From contig SDNN01000160.1 in NCBI GenBank assembly GCA_004524425.1, positions 1-6,726 of the forward strand: a DNA stretch of 6,726 nucleotides. Direction: 5' to 3'. A program made the position numbers and the translations under genes. Shown piece by piece: positions 5,866 through 6,726 of the stretch (its first letter is position 1; each line of letters starts with the position of its first letter). The notes below the pieces were generated by a model. It saw only the letters and a list, made by a program, of their open reading frames with translations. It made no database searches and was not told where the DNA came from. This stretch comes from Promethearchaeota archaeon. GTDB taxonomy: Archaea > Asgardarchaeota > Lokiarchaeia > Sigynarchaeales > SOKP01.

Positions 5866-6660
5866 ATGTCAAACGACATCCCAGATTCAGTAAAGGAATC
5901 ACTTAGGGAAATTGGATTAACTGATTATGAGATAAGCATCTATCTTACCCTGATCTGCAAAGGACCTATGGATGCTCGGGAACTAAGTGAAGCTTCAGGA
6001 GTTCCCTATTCGCGTATATATAATATTCTCACACAGCTGGAAAAAGACAAAAAGTGGATAATTAAAGAGGAAGAAAGTAGGCCCTCAAGATATTTTGCCA
6101 AATCTCCAGATGAGGCTCTAATCATCGCTAAAAAGCAATATAACGATGGTTTTGATAAAAATTCCAACAAGATCATTCAAACACTCACTCCTATTTATCA
6201 AAGTCATGATCAACCCATCAAAATTGCATTATACATCCATAGAGGAAGGGACATATGTTTAAACAGGGCAGTGAGTTTAATTGAAAATGCAAAAACCTCC
6301 TTATATTTAGTATGTTCTGATTATGAATTACTTGAAATTTTCTTAGAAGATATTAAAAAAGCGAGGGCGCGAGGGGTGACTAATATAAAACTCTTGATTG
6401 AAGAATCTACTCTTGATGCAAAAAAACATAAAGAATTAATCAAGAAATACCAGAATGTTGCCGAAATCAAATCAAGAGACCAGATTTTTGGAATAGGAAT
6501 AATGATAGATGAAGGTGAAGATGCGTTTATCATTCTCACGCAAAAATTCTTCGAACGACTCTCGTATTTCGGAGTGTATGCAGATCACATTGCCTTCAGT
6601 CCCGCAGCAGTGTATTATTTCAATTATCTTTATCAAACCGCGAATGAGATAGAAATCTGA
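5866..6660 (+). CDS. TrmB-like transcriptional regulator (winged helix plus short PLD-like C-terminal domain)
   Basis: This 264-residue protein is a paralogue of the regulator at 2451. Residues 8-80 are the TrmB winged helix: LREIGLTDYEISIYLTL, then DARELSEASGVPYSRIYNIL (36-55) as the helix-turn-helix and a wing ending in SRPSRYFAKSP (71-81). Residues about 85-112 are a charged helix, a likely dimer coil. Residues about 117-258 form the PLD-like domain, with ARARGVTNIKLLIE (166-179) and a GIGIMIDEGEDAFIIL strand pair (209-224); no HKD catalytic motif is present. The protein is shorter than characterised Thermococcales TrmB (about 340 residues) and seems to lack the extra C-terminal part that helps bind sugar, so its effector is uncertain. 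It lies 94 bases after xylB in the same direction, so xylB and itself are the natural candidate targets. The start is supported by GAGG 11 bases upstream. Confidence 0.88.
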   Translation: MSNDIPDSVKESLREIGLTDYEISIYLTLICKGPMDARELSEASGVPYSRIYNILTQLEKDKKWIIKEEESRPSRYFAKSPDEALIIAKKQYNDGFDKNSNKIIQTLTPIYQSHDQPIKIALYIHRGRDICLNRAVSLIENAKTSLYLVCSDYELLEIFLEDIKKARARGVTNIKLLIEESTLDAKKHKELIKKYQNVAEIKSRDQIFGIGIMIDEGEDAFIILTQKFFERLSYFGVYADHIAFSPAAVYYFNYLYQTANEIEI

Positions 6661-6669
6661 TTTTTTTCT
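6661..6669 (+). terminator. T-tract terminator after the second TrmB-like gene
   Basis: Seven T residues followed by CT come directly after the TGA stop. This fits an archaeal T-tract terminator and needs no hairpin; none is seen. Confidence 0.5.
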
Positions 6670-6714
6670 ACTATTAATTATTAAAGTAAGTTTAATTATT
6701 TCCTAAAGTATTCA

Positions 6715-6722
6715 TTATATAA
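6715..6722. promoter_or_regulatory. TATA-like box at the right edge
   Basis: TTATATAA is a strong archaeal TATA-like match, followed by GG at the window edge. It may drive a gene beginning just outside on the plus strand. The motif is palindromic and no gene is visible, so its direction and use are uncertain. Confidence 0.25.
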
Positions 6723-6726
6723 GGAT

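Noticed and set aside
6321..6539. Minus-strand 72-codon frame inside the second TrmB-like gene
   Set aside because: It is antisense to a clear coding sequence, rich in Ser and Ile from reversed codons, with no motif.

Overview
The window is about 6.7 kb of very A+T-rich DNA. Its proteins are rich in Lys, Ile and Asn. The regulators are of archaeal type (two TrmB-like, one Lrp/AsnC-like), and most genes lack a Shine-Dalgarno motif but have a TATA-like box about 25-33 bases before the start codon. Together with a eukaryote-type xylulokinase and an EFR1-type flavodoxin-ferredoxin fusion, this suggests an archaeon, most likely an Asgard (Lokiarchaeia-like) genome. That placement is inference from gene content and style; there is no rRNA or other marker gene in the window.

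Layout. (1) Left block, all on the minus strand, so transcribed right to left: the flavodoxin/2[4Fe-4S] fusion protein (1479-2342), then an 18-cysteine polyferredoxin-like protein with a winged-helix-like N-terminus (210-1316), then the first 47 codons of a hotdog-fold thioesterase-like protein that leaves the window at base 1 (142 down to 1). In the gap between the first two, on the plus strand, there may be a decayed remnant of a DsbA/FrnE-like gene. (2) A TrmB-like regulator (2451-3356, plus) is divergent from the flavodoxin-ferredoxin gene, sharing a 108-base promoter region. It converges on an Lrp/AsnC-type regulator (3413-3832, minus), with opposed T-rich terminator-like tracts between them. 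(3) A 319-base, extremely A+T-rich spacer (3833-4151) separates the Lrp-type gene from the divergent xylulokinase gene xylB (4152-5771, plus). It holds both promoters and several short repeats but no credible gene. (4) xylB is followed in the same direction by a second TrmB-like regulator (5866-6660), the only gene with a clear ribosome binding site. A T7 tract follows it, and a TATA-like box stands at the right edge.

How the genes may work together. The right half looks like a small sugar-use unit: a xylulokinase making xylulose 5-phosphate, flanked by an Lrp-type regulator on one side and a TrmB-like regulator on the other. The left half is a redox unit of low-potential iron-sulfur/flavin electron carriers, with a TrmB-like protein placed as a likely divergent regulator. 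No transporter, xylose isomerase, defence system, mobile element, CRISPR array or RNA gene is visible. I do not see a clearly novel multi-gene system. The most notable items are the eukaryote-type xylulokinase, the cysteine-rich Fe-S protein and the two short paralogous TrmB-like proteins.
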